A DNA stretch of 22,397 nucleotides, taken from contig JAYELZ010000052.1 of the NCBI GenBank assembly GCA_034717835.1, forward strand, positions 1-22,397, written 5' to 3'. Source of the stretch: G713 sp034717835 (GTDB lineage: Bacteria; Chloroflexota; Anaerolineae; B4-G1; SLSP01). The notes beneath the pieces were generated by a model. That model saw only the letters and a list, made by a program, of their open reading frames with translations. It searched no databases and was not told the origin of the DNA. Numbering within the stretch: the first letter of the stretch is position 1; each line of letters starts with the position of its first letter. Both the position numbers and the translations under genes were made by a program. Below are positions 5,746-14,395 of the stretch, piece after piece.

Positions 5746-8289
5746 CCCACACAACCCCAACAACGTCACGCCCGCGCCCAAATAGAGCGCGCGGGGCCGG
5801 TAGGTGAAAGTGAGCCGCCAACTACCCGGCTCCACCTTCACCGCGCGGAAGAGGAGGTCGGCGCGCAACACTTCCACCTTGACGGCGGCCCCTTCCTCTG
5901 CGTCTAGCGGCGTGATCCGCGCCTCCCAACCTGGATACCAGGCGTCGGTCAGCACCACGTAACCGGGCCGCGCGACCTCTACCGCCAACTCCACCCGCTC
6001 GGCGGCATAGGAGAGCACCCGGACGCTCTCTGCCAGGGGGAAAGCTGGGCCCGCTTCCACTTCTCCCACCGGGCCGGCCAAGACCACTTGCGCGGCGGGA
6101 TCGAAACTCGGCGCACGCAAGGCGGCTAACGCGGCGGCATCATCCGCCGCCGGCACGGCCGTGTGTACCAGGAAAGCGCGCGGCTGGGAGCGTAGATTCT
6201 CGTAGATCTTCACGTCACCGGAATGCGCCAGCCGGAAGTGGTCGGAGAGCACCAGCGAGTAGAACGCCCCGGTGCGCGTATCCAGCAGCGCGGCCCCGGA
6301 GAGCTGTAAGCCCTCCTCACCCGCGTGGAAGGCGATCTCCGTGGGAGTAGCCAGATCGGGCCAGGTGAGCGTGACGGGGGGCGCGTCCGAGACCACTGGT
6401 GGCAACGGCAACGTCACCGGCCCCCTATCCGCCAACGTCACCGTGACCTCACCAGCGCCCGCGTAGCAGAGGGCCAGCGCATCGGACGTGAACTGCTCCG
6501 GCAGCCAGACCACGGTCAACGTCTCCCCGGCGGCCAGCACGGGGCGGAACTGGCGGTCGTAGAAGACGCCCTCTGCCCAGGTGTCGGCGGCTTTATCCGT
6601 GATCAAGAAGCGCACATTTAAGAGAGAGAGCCACCGCTCGTCGGGGAGCGCGTCCAAATTCTCACGCAGGCGACCATCCACGGCGCCGCCGGGCAGAAGC
6701 AAGCGCGTGAACTCCGCGTAGTGACGCAGCGGCAGTAGGCCGCCATCGTAGCCATCCACGGCCGGCGCCTGGAACGCCAACGGCAGGTTGGGCGTGAGCA
6801 CCTCGCGGGCCTTCGCGGCCACCAGATAGGCCCAGAGCGCGTCGGGGGAGAGCGCGGCAGCGTAGAGCGATTCGAGCTCGCGCTCGTCGCCCACCTCGAA
6901 GAGCAGCTGGGAAATGCTGAGAAAGCGTCCTGGCGGCTCGCCGGCCGCTTCCGCAGCGCGGGCCGCGGCGACCAGGTGCGCCGTCGCCGGGCGGAGGTCG
7001 CTGTAAGCGCGCGGCGCGGTCGCGTTGGCATGAGGTAGTCGCTCAGCGGAGAAAAGGAGCTCCGCGAAGACCAGCGCGAGGAGCACTCCCTGCCGGAGCC
7101 GGCCGGGGAGTCGAGTTTTCACTGCTGAGAATCCTAGTCCCGCCAAGAGCGCAGCACCCAGGGTATAAAGCGCCAGGTAACGGGCCGGCGCGCGGAATTG
7201 CACGACGCCAGGCAGTCCCAGTCGGGCAGCCAGCAGGTAGAGCGGGTTATAGCCTCCCAGCGCAAGGAATAATCCAACCCCAATTAAGACCAAGAGAGCG
7301 CGTAGCTCTGGGCGGTGCGAACTCCAAGCCACCCACCCACCCCATCCAGCCAAAAATAAACCCACCAAACCCAGATAAGCCACGCCTTCCGGGAACAGGA
7401 GCGTGCAGAGGTACGGAGGCAGTAGCGCGTGGTGCAGTTGCCAGGGCGACACGGAGAAGGAGACGGCCTCGCGCCAGGGCAAACCGCCGGCTCGCAAGGA
7501 AAATTGGGCCAGCTCGAAGGTGGGTAAAAGCTGCACGCCCGCCAACAAGGCCGCCAGGCCAAAGGGCCAAAAGGAGAGCCAGAACCGCCAGAACTTAGGA
7601 CGTCGCGGGCCGAGAAAAAGACACCCGCTCCCGCGCAAGACGACGACTCCCACCGCAGCGATGAAAGCAGTCTGCGTATGTCCGGCCAACAAGATCAGGG
7701 CAAAGGCCACCATGGGCAACGGCTGCTGGAGATGGAGGGTTGGGGGTGGAGAACTTCCAACTGCGGATTCAAATACCAGCGGCAACCAAGCCAGCCCCTG
7801 CAACTGGTTGAGGTGCTCCACATGGACGCCCAAGAAGCCGCCGCCCGCGTAGAGCAAACCGGAGAGCGCGGCGCCCCACGGCCCCGCGCCCAATTTTCGC
7901 GCCAGCCGCCAGGCGGTGAGCGCGGCCACGCCCAGATGAAGTAGTACGCTCCAGTGCAAGGAGCGGGCCAGTCCCGTCAGAGTGGTATCAGAGAGCGACC
8001 AGAGCAACCAATTAAGCGGGTAAAAGAAGCCGACCTGGGAGTTAGCCAGTAGTGGCGCGCCGGCAAAGAGCTGTGGATTCCAGAGCGGCAGCCGCCCGGC
8101 GCGCCAAGCGCGCGCCGCAGCCGTCCAGTAGGGGAAGAAGTAGGTTTGCAAATCGCCCCCGGCCAAGACCCAACCGCCCATCAGGCGGCGGTAGAGCAGG
8201 GCCAACAGGAGCAACATGGTGAGGAGCGCCAGACTCGTAGTCGGCGCTTCAATGCCGTGCTTCAGTTTAAGTTGGCTAATTTTTTTCAT
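5704..8289 (-). CDS. YfhO-like polytopic membrane protein (GT-C-type architecture)
   Basis: This large integral membrane protein of about 861 residues resembles the YfhO family, which is linked to glycosylation of cell-wall polymers. The first roughly 410 residues hold about a dozen hydrophobic segments, beginning with a leucine-rich one near residues 18-37. A long extracytoplasmic region with beta-sandwich character follows (about 420-830), then one last membrane span (about 838-855). The sequence WNPQLFAGAPLLANSQ after the first loop is typical of these proteins. ATG at 8289 is preferred over TTG at 8298, but neither has a clear ribosome binding site. The last 13 or so residues (VVLSQLVLSRVVY) and the stop are encoded by the TAGTC octamer array, so the native C-terminus has probably been replaced or extended. 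It may be co-transcribed with the zinc-ribbon gene 35 bp downstream. Family placement is likely; substrate unknown. Confidence 0.85.
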   Translation of the reverse strand: MKKISQLKLKHGIEAPTTSLALLTMLLLLALLYRRLMGGWVLAGGDLQTYFFPYWTAAARAWRAGRLPLWNPQLFAGAPLLANSQVGFFYPLNWLLWSLSDTTLTGLARSLHWSVLLHLGVAALTAWRLARKLGAGPWGAALSGLLYAGGGFLGVHVEHLNQLQGLAWLPLVFESAVGSSPPPTLHLQQPLPMVAFALILLAGHTQTAFIAAVGVVVLRGSGCLFLGPRRPKFWRFWLSFWPFGLAALLAGVQLLPTFELAQFSLRAGGLPWREAVSFSVSPWQLHHALLPPYLCTLLFPEGVAYLGLVGLFLAGWGGWVAWSSHRPELRALLVLIGVGLFLALGGYNPLYLLAARLGLPGVVQFRAPARYLALYTLGAALLAGLGFSAVKTRLPGRLRQGVLLALVFAELLFSAERLPHANATAPRAYSDLRPATAHLVAAARAAEAAGEPPGRFLSISQLLFEVGDERELESLYAAALSPDALWAYLVAAKAREVLTPNLPLAFQAPAVDGYDGGLLPLRHYAEFTRLLLPGGAVDGRLRENLDALPDERWLSLLNVRFLITDKAADTWAEGVFYDRQFRPVLAAGETLTVVWLPEQFTSDALALCYAGAGEVTVTLADRGPVTLPLPPVVSDAPPVTLTWPDLATPTEIAFHAGEEGLQLSGAALLDTRTGAFYSLVLSDHFRLAHSGDVKIYENLRSQPRAFLVHTAVPAADDAAALAALRAPSFDPAAQVVLAGPVGEVEAGPAFPLAESVRVLSYAAERVELAVEVARPGYVVLTDAWYPGWEARITPLDAEEGAAVKVEVLRADLLFRAVKVEPGSWRLTFTYRPRALYLGAGVTLLGLCGVVLSQLVLSRVVY

Positions 8290-8330
8290 AGTTGTCAAAT
8301 GGGCAAATATGCAAATTCTTCTAGTCGGCT

Positions 8331-8460
8331 TGTCATTCCGAGCCAGCAGAGCGCTAGCGCCGCGCCCGCGAGGAATCTTCCACGACCGCCAGACGGTTAG
8401 TTTTGACGGGGGGAGATTCCTCGACTACGGGCCAAAAGCAGCCCTCCGCTCGGAATGACA
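8331..8460. repeat. Nested palindromic intergenic element (TCATTCCGAG type)
   Basis: A perfect 13-bp terminal inverted repeat (8331-8343 with 8448-8460, TGTCATTCCGAGC) encloses a second perfect 9-bp inverted repeat (8370-8378 with 8414-8422, GAGGAATCT). The 130-bp element fills most of the space between two minus-strand genes and has no ORF of its own. Sequences ending in CTCGGAATGACA are, from memory, dispersed repeats in several bacterial phyla. It may be a MITE- or REP-like element; as RNA it could form a long hairpin that affects read-through. Confidence 0.75.
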
Positions 8461-8482
8461 CTGCATCGCCCTAATCACCCGC

Positions 8483-9985
8483 TCACTGACAGAGCCGTTG
8501 AGTTTCCAAGCTGTTGGCATCCTCTGGCGCAATGCGCAGGGCGATTTGGATGTAAGGTTCCGCCTCGTCACATTCATCCAGGAAATAATAGCAGAGGGCC
8601 AACGTGTAATAATGCTCAATCGGGGGGCCAAAGACGGCGCCGGTGGTGCCCTTATCCTCTACCACACCCTGAGCGTCCGGGCGGAGGACGGTGGTGTGAA
8701 CGGTACCCTTCTCCGGGGTGAGCAACGGTTCAAACCAACCCACGTAACCATGTCCGGACGGCGGGTTAGGCAGACCCTCAATCTTCAAGATGTAGCGGCC
8801 ATCTAGCGGCGTGAGGCGCACGTAACCGTGCAAATCGGTGTACGGCCCCTGCCCCCACAACATCGCCCGCAAGGGATAGGTAATGTCGACAGGATGCAGA
8901 AAGTTTCCCTTGACCAGTTCTTCGCCTGTTGGTTCTGCCGGCACCTGCCCGCTGGGTTCCAACGTGAGCCGGAAAAAGAGAGCCTGCTGGCGACTAGCCG
9001 CCTCGCCGTAGCGGATAGCATCCTTAAAAAGCGGGATGGCTCCCTCATAATTGCGCCGCTGCCAATGGTAGGTGGCAAGATGTCCCAATGCTGGCCAATA
9101 ATGTGGTTCCAAGTCTAACGCCGCCGCTAAGGATTGCTCCGCCTGCTCACTTTCACCTTGCAAGAGATAGCTCCAGCCCAATCTATCGAGTGCGGCCACA
9201 CTGCCGGGATCGCGCTCAATGGCCACCTCGTAACTCTCCACCGCGCGTGGGAACTGCCCCAACGCCTCATAGTTCCGGCCAATCGCCAAATAGATGTGCG
9301 CCAGCGCACTGTGTTGCTCTAACGCTGCTCGGTACTGCTGAATGGCAGCAGAGTAATTCCCCTGCACTTCCATTACGTAGCCGGCATTGCGCAACACGTC
9401 CACTTGCCGGTTGTCCAATTCCAACGCTTGCTCGATATCCACATTCGCCGCCACCCAGTTCCCCACATCGACGTAAGCCTCAGCCCGGTAAGCGTACGCC
9501 GCGGCCAAAGAGGGATCGGCGATTATAGCTTGCTCGCAGGTCTCCAACGCCCGACCGGGCATCCCCAACCAATCATACGCCAAGCAGAGCGTTGCCAGCG
9601 CCGGAGCACTTTCGAGGTCACGACGCAGCACCTCCCGCGCTAAATCCACCCCCTGTTCTGGATGTCCACGCAGAATCAAAAGGCGAGCTAAAGCCACGTA
9701 CAATTCCAGCCGTTCAGGCTCCAAATCCAACGCCGCGCGATAAGCAGCGATGGATTCATCTAATCTCCCTTCCCAATAGAGGTCTGAAGCTTCAGCAGCA
9801 AAGGAGACCGCCGAGCGCGTGGGAGTAGCCATCGGCGTAGGGGTAGTCAAAGTAGGCATCGAGTAAGTGCCGCCTCTGAGATTATAAATGAGATAAAGGC
9901 CACCTGCATTCAGGCAGAGCAATAACAAAATCCGCCAGAGAGACGAACGTCGGCGCCGGCGGCGAGACGAAAAATCAAATCCCAT
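8483..9985 (-). CDS. Membrane-anchored TPR protein with inserted beta-rich domain
   Basis: The 500-residue protein begins with an arginine-rich cytoplasmic tip (residues 8-13) and a single hydrophobic segment (about 16-36). A Pro/Thr-rich linker (44-58) follows, so the rest should face outward. TPR repeats fill about 60-332, with recurrent A-x-x-L-x-P-type helices. Residues about 338-452 are a non-TPR insert rich in Gly, Pro and Tyr (HGYVRLTPLDGRY and GHGYVGWFEPLL), after which a final TPR-like unit closes the protein (455-495). The start at 9985 has AGAGGAG with a suitable spacer. The palindromic element at 8331-8460 separates it from the downstream YfhO-like gene. Likely role: extracytoplasmic protein-protein interaction; the partner is unknown. 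I do not recognise the insert as a named domain. Confidence 0.85.
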   Translation of the reverse strand: MGFDFSSRRRRRRSSLWRILLLLCLNAGGLYLIYNLRGGTYSMPTLTTPTPMATPTRSAVSFAAEASDLYWEGRLDESIAAYRAALDLEPERLELYVALARLLILRGHPEQGVDLAREVLRRDLESAPALATLCLAYDWLGMPGRALETCEQAIIADPSLAAAYAYRAEAYVDVGNWVAANVDIEQALELDNRQVDVLRNAGYVMEVQGNYSAAIQQYRAALEQHSALAHIYLAIGRNYEALGQFPRAVESYEVAIERDPGSVAALDRLGWSYLLQGESEQAEQSLAAALDLEPHYWPALGHLATYHWQRRNYEGAIPLFKDAIRYGEAASRQQALFFRLTLEPSGQVPAEPTGEELVKGNFLHPVDITYPLRAMLWGQGPYTDLHGYVRLTPLDGRYILKIEGLPNPPSGHGYVGWFEPLLTPEKGTVHTTVLRPDAQGVVEDKGTTGAVFGPPIEHYYTLALCYYFLDECDEAEPYIQIALRIAPEDANSLETQRLCQ

Positions 9986-10013
9986 AAACAGCTCCTCTAA
10001 AAAAGATTACCCT

Positions 10014-10206
10014 ACCACGGAGACACAGAAAGCACTGAGGAAAAGATAAGTTTGACTCCCCTGAAAAAAGGCAGCTCACCACAGAACCACAGAGGACACT
10101 GAGCAGAAAATTAAGTTTTAGGATAAAAACAGCTCGTTTTACCTGCCGAAAAGTTAATTTTCTAGGAGTTCACTTAAAATCTCCGTGCTCTCCGTGCCTC
10201 CGTGGT
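10014..10206. repeat. Palindromic CACGGAG-type intergenic element
   Basis: The ends are a perfect 9-bp inverted repeat (10014-10022 ACCACGGAG with 10198-10206 CTCCGTGGT). A second 10-bp inverted repeat lies inside (10105-10114 AGAAAATTAA with 10154-10163). Variants of ACCACAGAG/ACACTGAG and CTCCGTGCTCTCCGTGCCTCCGTGG occur as short direct repeats in each arm. Repeats of this wording are, from memory, scattered between genes of many environmental bacteria. It accounts for most of the 260-bp space between the TPR gene and the epimerase; no gene is seen inside. Confidence 0.7.
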
Positions 10207-10245
10207 GAAATGCTTAGTTTTTTCAGTAGACTCAAATCCCCAGCT

Positions 10246-11229
10246 TCACAACATCCCTCTGGCTCGATACCAGTCCCAGGCGGCGGCCACCGCTTCCTGT
10301 ACGCCAATGTGCGGCAAACCCAACTCGCGCTCGGCTTTGCTCCCATCAAAGTAGAGCGGCAGAGCGCTCAAACGGAGCTGCTCACCGGTGACCAAGGGGG
10401 GCTGAGCGCGCCAGAGGTTCCAGAGATCAACTAACCCGGCTCCCCAGTAAACCAATGGACGCGGAAGGACTCCCACTGGCGCGCGTCTCTGCACCTGCGT
10501 CGCAATTATCTCCAGCAAGGCGCGGTAGGTGATGTTTTCCCCGTTGAGAATGTAGCGCTCGCCGGTGCGACCACGTTCGGCGGCCAGGACGTGCCCCACG
10601 CCCACGGCCCGCGCCGAAACGAAACCCGTCCCGCCCGGCGGCGCGAAGAGCAACCACCCTTGTTGGGCAACGCGCAGGAGCTCCCCGCCCACAAAATTGA
10701 TGTCGCGCTCGCCAATCACGGAGACCGGATTGAGAATCACCGCGTCCAATCCCGCCGCGACCGCTGCCTGGACGGCTTCTTCGGCCAACACCTTGCTCTG
10801 CCCGTAAGGGAAGCGTCCCGGCCGCAGATTGAAGGTCGCCGTCTCATCCAACAACTGCCCCGGCGCAGCTGGCACCCCCAGCACGGCCACGGAACTGGTG
10901 AAGATCACGCGCCGCACGCCCATCTCCTGCGCCGCACGCAACACGTTGCGCGTCCCCTCCACGTTGACCCGGTAGATCAACTCGGCGGTATTACGCCAAT
11001 ACTGCGAGATCGCCGCCGCGTGGAAGACCCAATCGCAACCGCGCATTGCCTCCCGCAGCGAGTCGAGGTCTAGCAGCTCTCCCACGGCCAGCTCTGGATC
11101 AAGTCCCGTCAGCGCATCCAACCGCGAGGTGCTCCGGCGCAGCGCGCGGACTTCATGCCCCCGTGAGAGCAAAGCCGCGACGATATTCGCCCCCACACAG
11201 CCTGTAGCTCCGGTTACTAATGCTCGCAT
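10246..11229 (-). CDS. NAD-dependent epimerase, dihydroflavonol-reductase / HpnA-like SDR
   Basis: The 327-residue extended SDR has an N-terminal GATGCVG Rossmann fingerprint at 7-13, a serine pair SS at 112-113 and the catalytic YxxxK as YGQSK at 142-146. The mid-region pattern (VFHAAAISQYW and NVEGTRNVLRAA) is that of dihydroflavonol-4-reductase-like epimerases, the group that includes the hopanoid-associated sugar epimerase HpnA. No hopanoid gene is adjacent, so that specific role is not supported. The start is ATG 11229, directly after an octamer array; no ribosome binding site is visible and translation may be leaderless or weak. Alternatives are a sugar-nucleotide reductase or another lipid- or steroid-type SDR. 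Confidence 0.88.
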   Translation of the reverse strand: MRALVTGATGCVGANIVAALLSRGHEVRALRRSTSRLDALTGLDPELAVGELLDLDSLREAMRGCDWVFHAAAISQYWRNTAELIYRVNVEGTRNVLRAAQEMGVRRVIFTSSVAVLGVPAAPGQLLDETATFNLRPGRFPYGQSKVLAEEAVQAAVAAGLDAVILNPVSVIGERDINFVGGELLRVAQQGWLLFAPPGGTGFVSARAVGVGHVLAAERGRTGERYILNGENITYRALLEIIATQVQRRAPVGVLPRPLVYWGAGLVDLWNLWRAQPPLVTGEQLRLSALPLYFDGSKAERELGLPHIGVQEAVAAAWDWYRARGML

Positions 11230-11234
11230 AGTTT

Positions 11235-11344
11235 CAGTCCAAGTAGTCAGATAGTCGGGTAGTCAATTAGTCGGGTAGTCGGGTAGTCGCTTGGTCAGTT
11301 AGTCGCTTGGTCGCCTACTCGCCTTATCGCTTACTCGTTTCTCG
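11235..11344. repeat. Longest TAGTC octamer tandem array, about 13 units
   Basis: An almost uninterrupted 8-bp periodicity can be followed through about 13 units. It starts with TAGTCAGA, TAGTCGGG, TAGTCAAT, TAGTCGGG, TAGTCGGG, TAGTCGCT, TGGTCAGT and TAGTCGCT, and decays rightward into TACTCGCC, TTATCGCT and TACTCGTT. The first five bases are conserved and the last three vary. It fills the whole space between the EamA-type gene and the epimerase start. It is not a CRISPR array: the unit is far too short and has no separate spacers. Confidence 0.9.
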
Positions 11345-11346
11345 CC

Positions 11347-12234
11347 TTATTTTACCCCCACAATCAAGAGAATGCTAACCAAAACCAACATCATACCTAG
11401 CGCGCCCAGTAGGCCGGGAAGTTCCTGGTAGATCAGCAGCCCTATCAAGATGCCGCTGACCGGCTCCAAGAGCGCCACCACGCTCACCACCTGCGCCTTG
11501 ACGCGCTCTAAACCCCAAAAGTAGAGCAAGTACGGCGAGGCGAGCGCGATGATCCCCAGCGCGAGCAGGTACGGCAGATTATGAACGAAAGCCGCCCAGG
11601 GCACATTGAACGCCCCGGGCAGCGCAATCAGCGCCGCGCTGCCCGTGCTCCACCAGATTTGCGTCAACCCGTCCACGCGCCCGCGCAACCGGCGACTAAA
11701 GAGCATCGTCCCCGCGTAGGTGATACCCGAGAGCGCGCCCGCCATAATACCACGGGTATCGGCTGCACGGAGCTCCAGGCTCGCCGGATTGGCGATCAGG
11801 ATGATTCCCACCAGCGCCAAACCCAAGCTAAGCCCGGTATAGCGCGGCCGTTCCTCCCCCAAGAGCCAAGGCGCCAGGAGCGCCACGTAGAGCATGGACG
11901 TGTTGTTGAGCAGCACCGCGTTGGCCGCCGTAGTCTGCCGCACCGCGTAGATGTAGAGCCCGGCCGTCAAGCCCACCGCCAACCCCAACCCGAGCAGATA
12001 CTGCACCGCACCCCGATACTCACGCACTCGCAAGCTCTGCGGATGACGGGGAAGCAACGCACTGAAAAAGAGAAAGCCAGCCAACGCTCTGAAAAACGCG
12101 ATGTGCAGCGCGCCCAATCCCACAATACACCGGTTAAAGATAATCCCCGAACTAAAACCCAACGCTCCTAACGCTACCAACGCTACACCCTGCCACTTGA
12201 CCTTTTTGGCAACTAACGGCGACTCACCCTTCAC
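11347..12234 (-). CDS. EamA-family drug/metabolite transporter (DMT superfamily)
   Basis: The 295-residue inner-membrane transporter has about ten hydrophobic helices arranged as two EamA repeats of roughly 140 residues each. The first includes FRALAGFLFFSALL, and the loop-helix LLNNTSMLYVALLAPWLLGEE is typical of the family. The substrate cannot be told: family members export amino acids, nucleotides or other metabolites. I chose GTG 12234 because GAGGAGG stands about 5 nt upstream; an in-frame ATG at 12336 would add 34 non-hydrophobic residues encoded by repeat-like intergenic sequence. An octamer array separates it from the epimerase downstream. It diverges from the GT-C gene. Confidence 0.9.
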   Translation of the reverse strand: MKGESPLVAKKVKWQGVALVALGALGFSSGIIFNRCIVGLGALHIAFFRALAGFLFFSALLPRHPQSLRVREYRGAVQYLLGLGLAVGLTAGLYIYAVRQTTAANAVLLNNTSMLYVALLAPWLLGEERPRYTGLSLGLALVGIILIANPASLELRAADTRGIMAGALSGITYAGTMLFSRRLRGRVDGLTQIWWSTGSAALIALPGAFNVPWAAFVHNLPYLLALGIIALASPYLLYFWGLERVKAQVVSVVALLEPVSGILIGLLIYQELPGLLGALGMMLVLVSILLIVGVK

Positions 12235-12502
12235 TACCACCTCCTCTGAAAATAAGTCGAAAGTCAAAAGTCTACTGCCAGACCCAAGATTGGCGTTAGT
12301 GCTGCATTTTCGTGGTTGTTGGTAAGCCCCAGGCACATAGGGACCACCATAATCAACTTCTCTGCGCCGCTAAGCCGCCCAGCCGCTAAACAATAGCTCT
12401 CTAAAGCTTGAATATAAAACCTCTGCGCCCTCTGCAGTGAGAATCTGGACTTTGGCAGTAGCCCCATCTTGCCAACCGCGCAAGCTATGCTACTCTACTG
12501 CC
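12235..12502. other. Divergent intergenic region with degenerate repeats
   Basis: This space between the divergent EamA-type and GT-C genes contains an AAGTCNA-type heptamer run (12253-12275) and two copies of a CTCTGCGCC phrase (about 12359-12367 and 12421-12429), the latter resembling dispersed intergenic repeats known from environmental bacteria. A weak promoter for the GT-C gene may be TTGCCA (12469-12474), 16 bp, TACTCT (12491-12496), which would give an almost leaderless mRNA. No gene is supported here. Confidence 0.45.
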
Positions 12503-14326
12503 ATGCAAAAAACAACCACCCGGCTAATTCTACTCAGTATTTTACTCTTGGCTTGCGGCCTGCGCCTTCACGCCATCGAGCGCCAAGACATCTGGGGCGA
12601 CGAAGCCTTCAGCATCTGGTTAAGCCAACAACCGCTGCCCGCCGTGATCGCCGGCGGTGCGGATACTCATCCACCCGGCTATCCCCTCCTGCTCGCGCTC
12701 TGGATGCGCGCCCTGGGCAGCTCGCCGCTGGCCGTGCGCGCCCTCTCCGCGCTGACCGGCCTCCTCATCGTGCCCGCCGCCTACGTCCTGGGCCGCCGCG
12801 CACTCCGCCCCCCGGCGGGACTGCTGGCCGCGCTCCTCACCACCGCCTCGCCCGCACTCGTCTACTACGCCCAGGAAACACGCATGTACAGCCAACTCAC
12901 CCTCTGCGCTGCGCTCTCCTTCTACTGGACGCTGCGCTGGCTGGACGCCCCCACGCGAAAAAACCAACTCCTCTACCTGCTCTTCACGTTGGCCGCCGCC
13001 TACACCCATTACTATGCCTTTTTTCTTATTTTGGCTGAAAATATGGTGGTCTGCTGGCAACAGTGGCCACGCCAAAAGCGGCACACCCTAATCCGTTGGT
13101 TGGGGATGGAAACCACATTGGTCTTGGCCTACCTGCCCTGGCTGGCAGTCCAATATAATTTCCTCAGCGGCAAAGTCAGCGCGCGCGTCACCGCGTGGAG
13201 CCTCTCCACGGCCTGGGAGATCGCCCGCGAGACCTTCACCCTCTTCAGCGCAGGACTGGCGCTAGATCCCCAATCGGCTCGCGCCATCACGATCGCGTTC
13301 CTGCCCCTGCTCCTCGTGGGAATCGGGGCCGCCCTCCGCAAAAATGCCCGTCACCGGCCCCTCATCGCCTACTTGCTGCTGCCATTCATCTGCGCCTGGG
13401 CCGTCAACCCGCTCATGCCCTTCTACTTCCCCCGGTACCTCCTCCTCATCGCGCCGGCCTTCTATCTCCTGCTAGCCGCCGGGATAATGGCCCTCCGCCG
13501 CCGCTGGGAACCCTTCCTCTATCTGGGCACAGCTCTCCTGCTACTGGGCAGCGGCTGGGGACTCCACGGCTACTACACCGACGCGCATTACGTCAAAGGA
13601 CGTTACGGGGAAATGCTGCACTACGTCAAAGAACATGCCCGCCCGGATGACCTCCTCCTGCTGGCCAACCCCCTCCAAATCCGCATCTTTGAGTACTACC
13701 AACCCACACAACTGGATCACGCCTTCACCAACACGGGGACCTTGCCAGAACTCACCGCCGGCCGCGAGCGCGTCTGGCTCGTGCGCTACGGCAACCGCGC
13801 CGAGTACGACCCCGCAGATCAGCTCAACGGCTGGCTCTCCACGCACGGCAGCAAAGCCCATGCCAGCGGTTGGAAAGACGCCGACCTCGCGCTCTACATC
13901 CTGGGCACCGCCGCGTCCACGCCCCAACACCCCCTGAATATCGACTTAGGAGCCGCGATCCACTTGCGTGGGTACAGCCTCAGCGCGGAGCGGCTCTCCC
14001 CCGGCGATACGCTCCTCCTGACGCTCTACTGGGAAACCGGTGCCGCGCTCGACCAACGCTACACCGTCTTCACCCACCTCTTGGATGCCGGCGGCGTGTT
14101 GCAAGCCCAGCTGGATAACGAGCCGCAAGGCGGCAGCCTCCCCACGGATAGCTGGGCCACCGGCGAGCTTATCCGCGATAACTACGCGCTCACCCTACCG
14201 CCCGACGCTCCGCCGGGTGCCTACACCCTCCGCGTGGGGATGTACCACTGGCAAACCGGGGCGCGCCTGCCCGTCCCCACCGCCGCCGATGACCAGCTCA
14301 CCCTCCAGACAGTCGCGGTGCAGTAG
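12503..14326 (+). CDS. GT-C (family 39-like) membrane glycosyltransferase
   Basis: The 607-residue polytopic protein is of the PMT/ArnT type, which moves a sugar from a polyprenyl-phosphate donor to an extracytoplasmic acceptor. After the first membrane span comes the acidic WGDEAF motif (D33-E34), the usual catalytic site of GT-C enzymes. The family phrase QETRMYSQ is at about 124-131. Roughly ten further membrane helices follow to about residue 360. A soluble C-terminal part ends in a beta-sandwich-like domain (about 490-605, with LTLYWE and YTLRVGMYHW) seen in several Chloroflexota-type GT-C proteins. I start at ATG 12503 because the hydrophobic anchor follows directly; the in-frame ATG at 12437 adds 22 unlike residues. 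No strong ribosome binding site is visible. Acceptor and donor are unknown. Confidence 0.9.
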   Translation: MQKTTTRLILLSILLLACGLRLHAIERQDIWGDEAFSIWLSQQPLPAVIAGGADTHPPGYPLLLALWMRALGSSPLAVRALSALTGLLIVPAAYVLGRRALRPPAGLLAALLTTASPALVYYAQETRMYSQLTLCAALSFYWTLRWLDAPTRKNQLLYLLFTLAAAYTHYYAFFLILAENMVVCWQQWPRQKRHTLIRWLGMETTLVLAYLPWLAVQYNFLSGKVSARVTAWSLSTAWEIARETFTLFSAGLALDPQSARAITIAFLPLLLVGIGAALRKNARHRPLIAYLLLPFICAWAVNPLMPFYFPRYLLLIAPAFYLLLAAGIMALRRRWEPFLYLGTALLLLGSGWGLHGYYTDAHYVKGRYGEMLHYVKEHARPDDLLLLANPLQIRIFEYYQPTQLDHAFTNTGTLPELTAGRERVWLVRYGNRAEYDPADQLNGWLSTHGSKAHASGWKDADLALYILGTAASTPQHPLNIDLGAAIHLRGYSLSAERLSPGDTLLLTLYWETGAALDQRYTVFTHLLDAGGVLQAQLDNEPQGGSLPTDSWATGELIRDNYALTLPPDAPPGAYTLRVGMYHWQTGARLPVPTAADDQLTLQTVAVQ

Positions 14327-14366
14327 CTTCGCCACCGTCGGTCGTAGTAAGTGCCCCCCACCGACT

Positions 14367-14395
14367 TTGACTTTCTCCCCACTCTACGCTACAAT
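14367..14395 (+). promoter_or_regulatory. Near-consensus sigma70-type promoter before the restriction-gene fragment
   Basis: TTGACT (14367-14372), a 17-bp spacer and TACAAT (14390-14395) form the best promoter match seen on the plus strand. The expected start is near 14402, giving a leader of about 55 nt before ATG 14457. Confidence 0.65.

Noticed and set aside
11235..11344. Possible CRISPR array
   Set aside because: The unit is 8 bp with no repeat/spacer alternation and no cas gene in the window.
12235..12336. N-terminal extension of the EamA-type protein from ATG 12336
   Set aside because: A strong GAGGAGG lies just before GTG 12234, and the extension is non-hydrophobic and encoded by repeat-like sequence.
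12264..12467. Minus-strand frame with NNHENAALTPILGLAVDF, considered as a decayed formylglycine-enzyme-like fragment
   Set aside because: Only a vague resemblance over fewer than 30 residues, no conserved core, and the stretch overlaps repeat-like intergenic sequence.
12437..12502. Upstream ATG of the GT-C gene
   Set aside because: The 22 extra residues overlap the candidate promoter and lack family character; the membrane anchor follows ATG 12503 directly.
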